A DNA stretch of 6,023 nt from Chlamydiota bacterium (GTDB lineage Bacteria; Chlamydiota; Chlamydiia; Chlamydiales; Rhabdochlamydiaceae). The notes beneath the pieces were generated by a model. The model did no database searches and was not told the origin of the DNA. It was given only the letters and a program-made list of their open reading frames with translations. Position 1 is the stretch's first letter; the number at the start of each line of letters is the position of its first letter. The stretch spans positions 1 to 6,023 of the forward strand of contig JAAKFB010000112.1 of the NCBI GenBank assembly GCA_011065235.1. Direction: 5' to 3'. The translations under genes and the position numbers were made by a program. Of the stretch, positions 5,529-6,023 are shown piece after piece.

Positions 5529-5783
5529 TCACTAGGAATTGATCTGGCCCTTCATTTACGCCAGTTTGGAGAAACGCTCGAGATGATGTCGCGCGATCTT
5601 CTCCCAAACCGTCTTTGTGAATATCTCTTCGAGCTCGCCAACAAGTTCAACGCGTTCTTTCGCGACTGCCGCGTCGAAGGCTCCGAGCAAGAAAATAGCC
5701 GCCTTCTTCTCTGCGAGGCGACCGCTCGCATCCTAGAAAAGGGGCTTGAAATCTTGGGACTCAAGACCCTCCCGCGCATGTAA
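5478..5783 (+). pseudogene. argS: Arginyl-tRNA synthetase fragment, C-terminal anticodon-binding domain only
   Basis: The open frame has 101 codons. From about residue 21 it aligns by eye with the DALR-type anticodon-binding domain that ends class I ArgRS: LALHLRQFGETLEMMSRDLL, then PNRLCEYLFELANKFNAFF, then VEGSEQENSRLLLCEATARI and a natural C-terminus LGLKTLPRM. A full ArgRS has roughly 560-590 residues, so the catalytic domain with the HIGH and KMSKS motifs is missing and the fragment cannot charge tRNA alone. The first about 20 residues look unrelated to ArgRS. Neither ATG 5478 nor ATG 5511 has an SD. The domain itself contains no stop or frameshift, so the truncation may be recent, or the domain may be kept for another role. 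It is most simply a leftover from duplication or rearrangement, with the working argS elsewhere. Confidence 0.75.
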
Positions 5784-6023
5784 CCACAGAGAGCGTAGAG
5801 TGCAATTTCAAAATTTGATTTTGAAATTGCATGGTCCTTCTCTTGGAAATACGTAGAAATTAAGATATGTATGCTAGGCAAAAGATGTGCGCGCCGAGCA
5901 TTGGACAAAACTACATACTCAAATGACGTAGTGTTGCAAGAGCATGACAATTTCTAAACCCTTTGGCGAGCAGTTTCAGCTTGTTGTAACTTCAATATTT
6001 TTTATGAAATTTTGAGTTTTTTC
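5784..6023. other. Noncoding region downstream of the argS fragment
   Basis: No convincing gene is present in these 240 bases. The longest plus-strand open stretch, starting at an ATG near 5870, gives only 28 codons (MLGKRCARRALDKTTYSNDV onward) with no SD. The region holds the perfect hairpin at 5801-5831, a GC-rich patch around 5888-5900, and an AT-rich right end with several T-runs. It could be the ordinary 3' flank of an argS gene or the end of a mobile element continuing to the right. Confidence 0.4.
5801..5831. repeat. Perfect 13-bp AT-rich inverted repeat, 5-nt loop
   Basis: TGCAATTTCAAAA (5801-5813) and TTTTGAAATTGCA (5819-5831) are exact reverse complements around TTTGA. The stem can extend to 14 pairs (T5814-A5818). 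It begins 18 bases after the argS-fragment stop. No T-run follows on the plus strand, so a Rho-independent terminator is not clearly supported, though a stem this long right after a gene may still protect the 3' end. It may also be a dispersed intergenic palindrome. Confidence 0.6.

Noticed and set aside
5552..5950. 132-codon open frame on the minus strand across the argS fragment and the palindrome
   Set aside because: It is antisense to a clear ArgRS domain, runs through a palindrome and has no recognisable feature.
5870..5956. 28-codon plus-strand frame starting near 5870
   Set aside because: Too short, no SD, no recognisable sequence and no conserved neighbour relation.

Overview
The window most likely comes from a chlamydia-like (Parachlamydiaceae-type) intracellular symbiont of amoebae. 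This is inferred from two things: a bacterial protein joining an N-terminal F-box-like segment to leucine-rich repeats (a combination expanded in amoeba-associated chlamydiae), and an arginyl-tRNA synthetase tail of chlamydial or eukaryote-like type. The layout is a mosaic of a few well-kept genes, a low-GC insert and a gene fragment. No tRNA, rRNA, CRISPR array or complete insertion sequence was recognised.

Region by region. Positions 1-127 hold a short open minus-strand frame that runs off the left edge, with a 9-bp perfect hairpin inside it. Positions 124-531 (minus) encode a small exported protein of unknown function with a His/acidic C-terminal tail. An AT-rich divergent intergenic region (538-762) follows. 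It includes a possible 12-codon leader ORF and a leader hairpin in front of the next operon. Positions 763-4441 form a tight plus-strand operon: a HlyD/DevB-type membrane fusion protein, a NodT/OprM-type outer-membrane factor lipoprotein, and a DevC-type ABC permease. A perfect 12-bp inverted repeat fills the gap between the first two genes, and the last two overlap by 19 bp. Positions 4479-5438 encode the low-GC F-box/LRR protein, with its own promoter overlapping the permease stop codon. Positions 5478-5783 carry only the C-terminal anticodon-binding domain of ArgS. Positions 5784-6023 are noncoding and contain a perfect 13-bp hairpin.

How the genes work together. The three operon products would form a tripartite exporter spanning both membranes, with the permease in the inner membrane, the fusion protein in the periplasm and the OprM-like channel in the outer membrane. 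The ATPase that must power a DevC-type permease is absent from the window. Immediately after the permease, where an ATPase gene could sit, lies the compositionally different F-box/LRR gene. The ATPase is therefore either encoded elsewhere or was lost. The F-box/LRR protein is best read as a candidate effector acting on host ubiquitin ligases, unrelated in function to the exporter.
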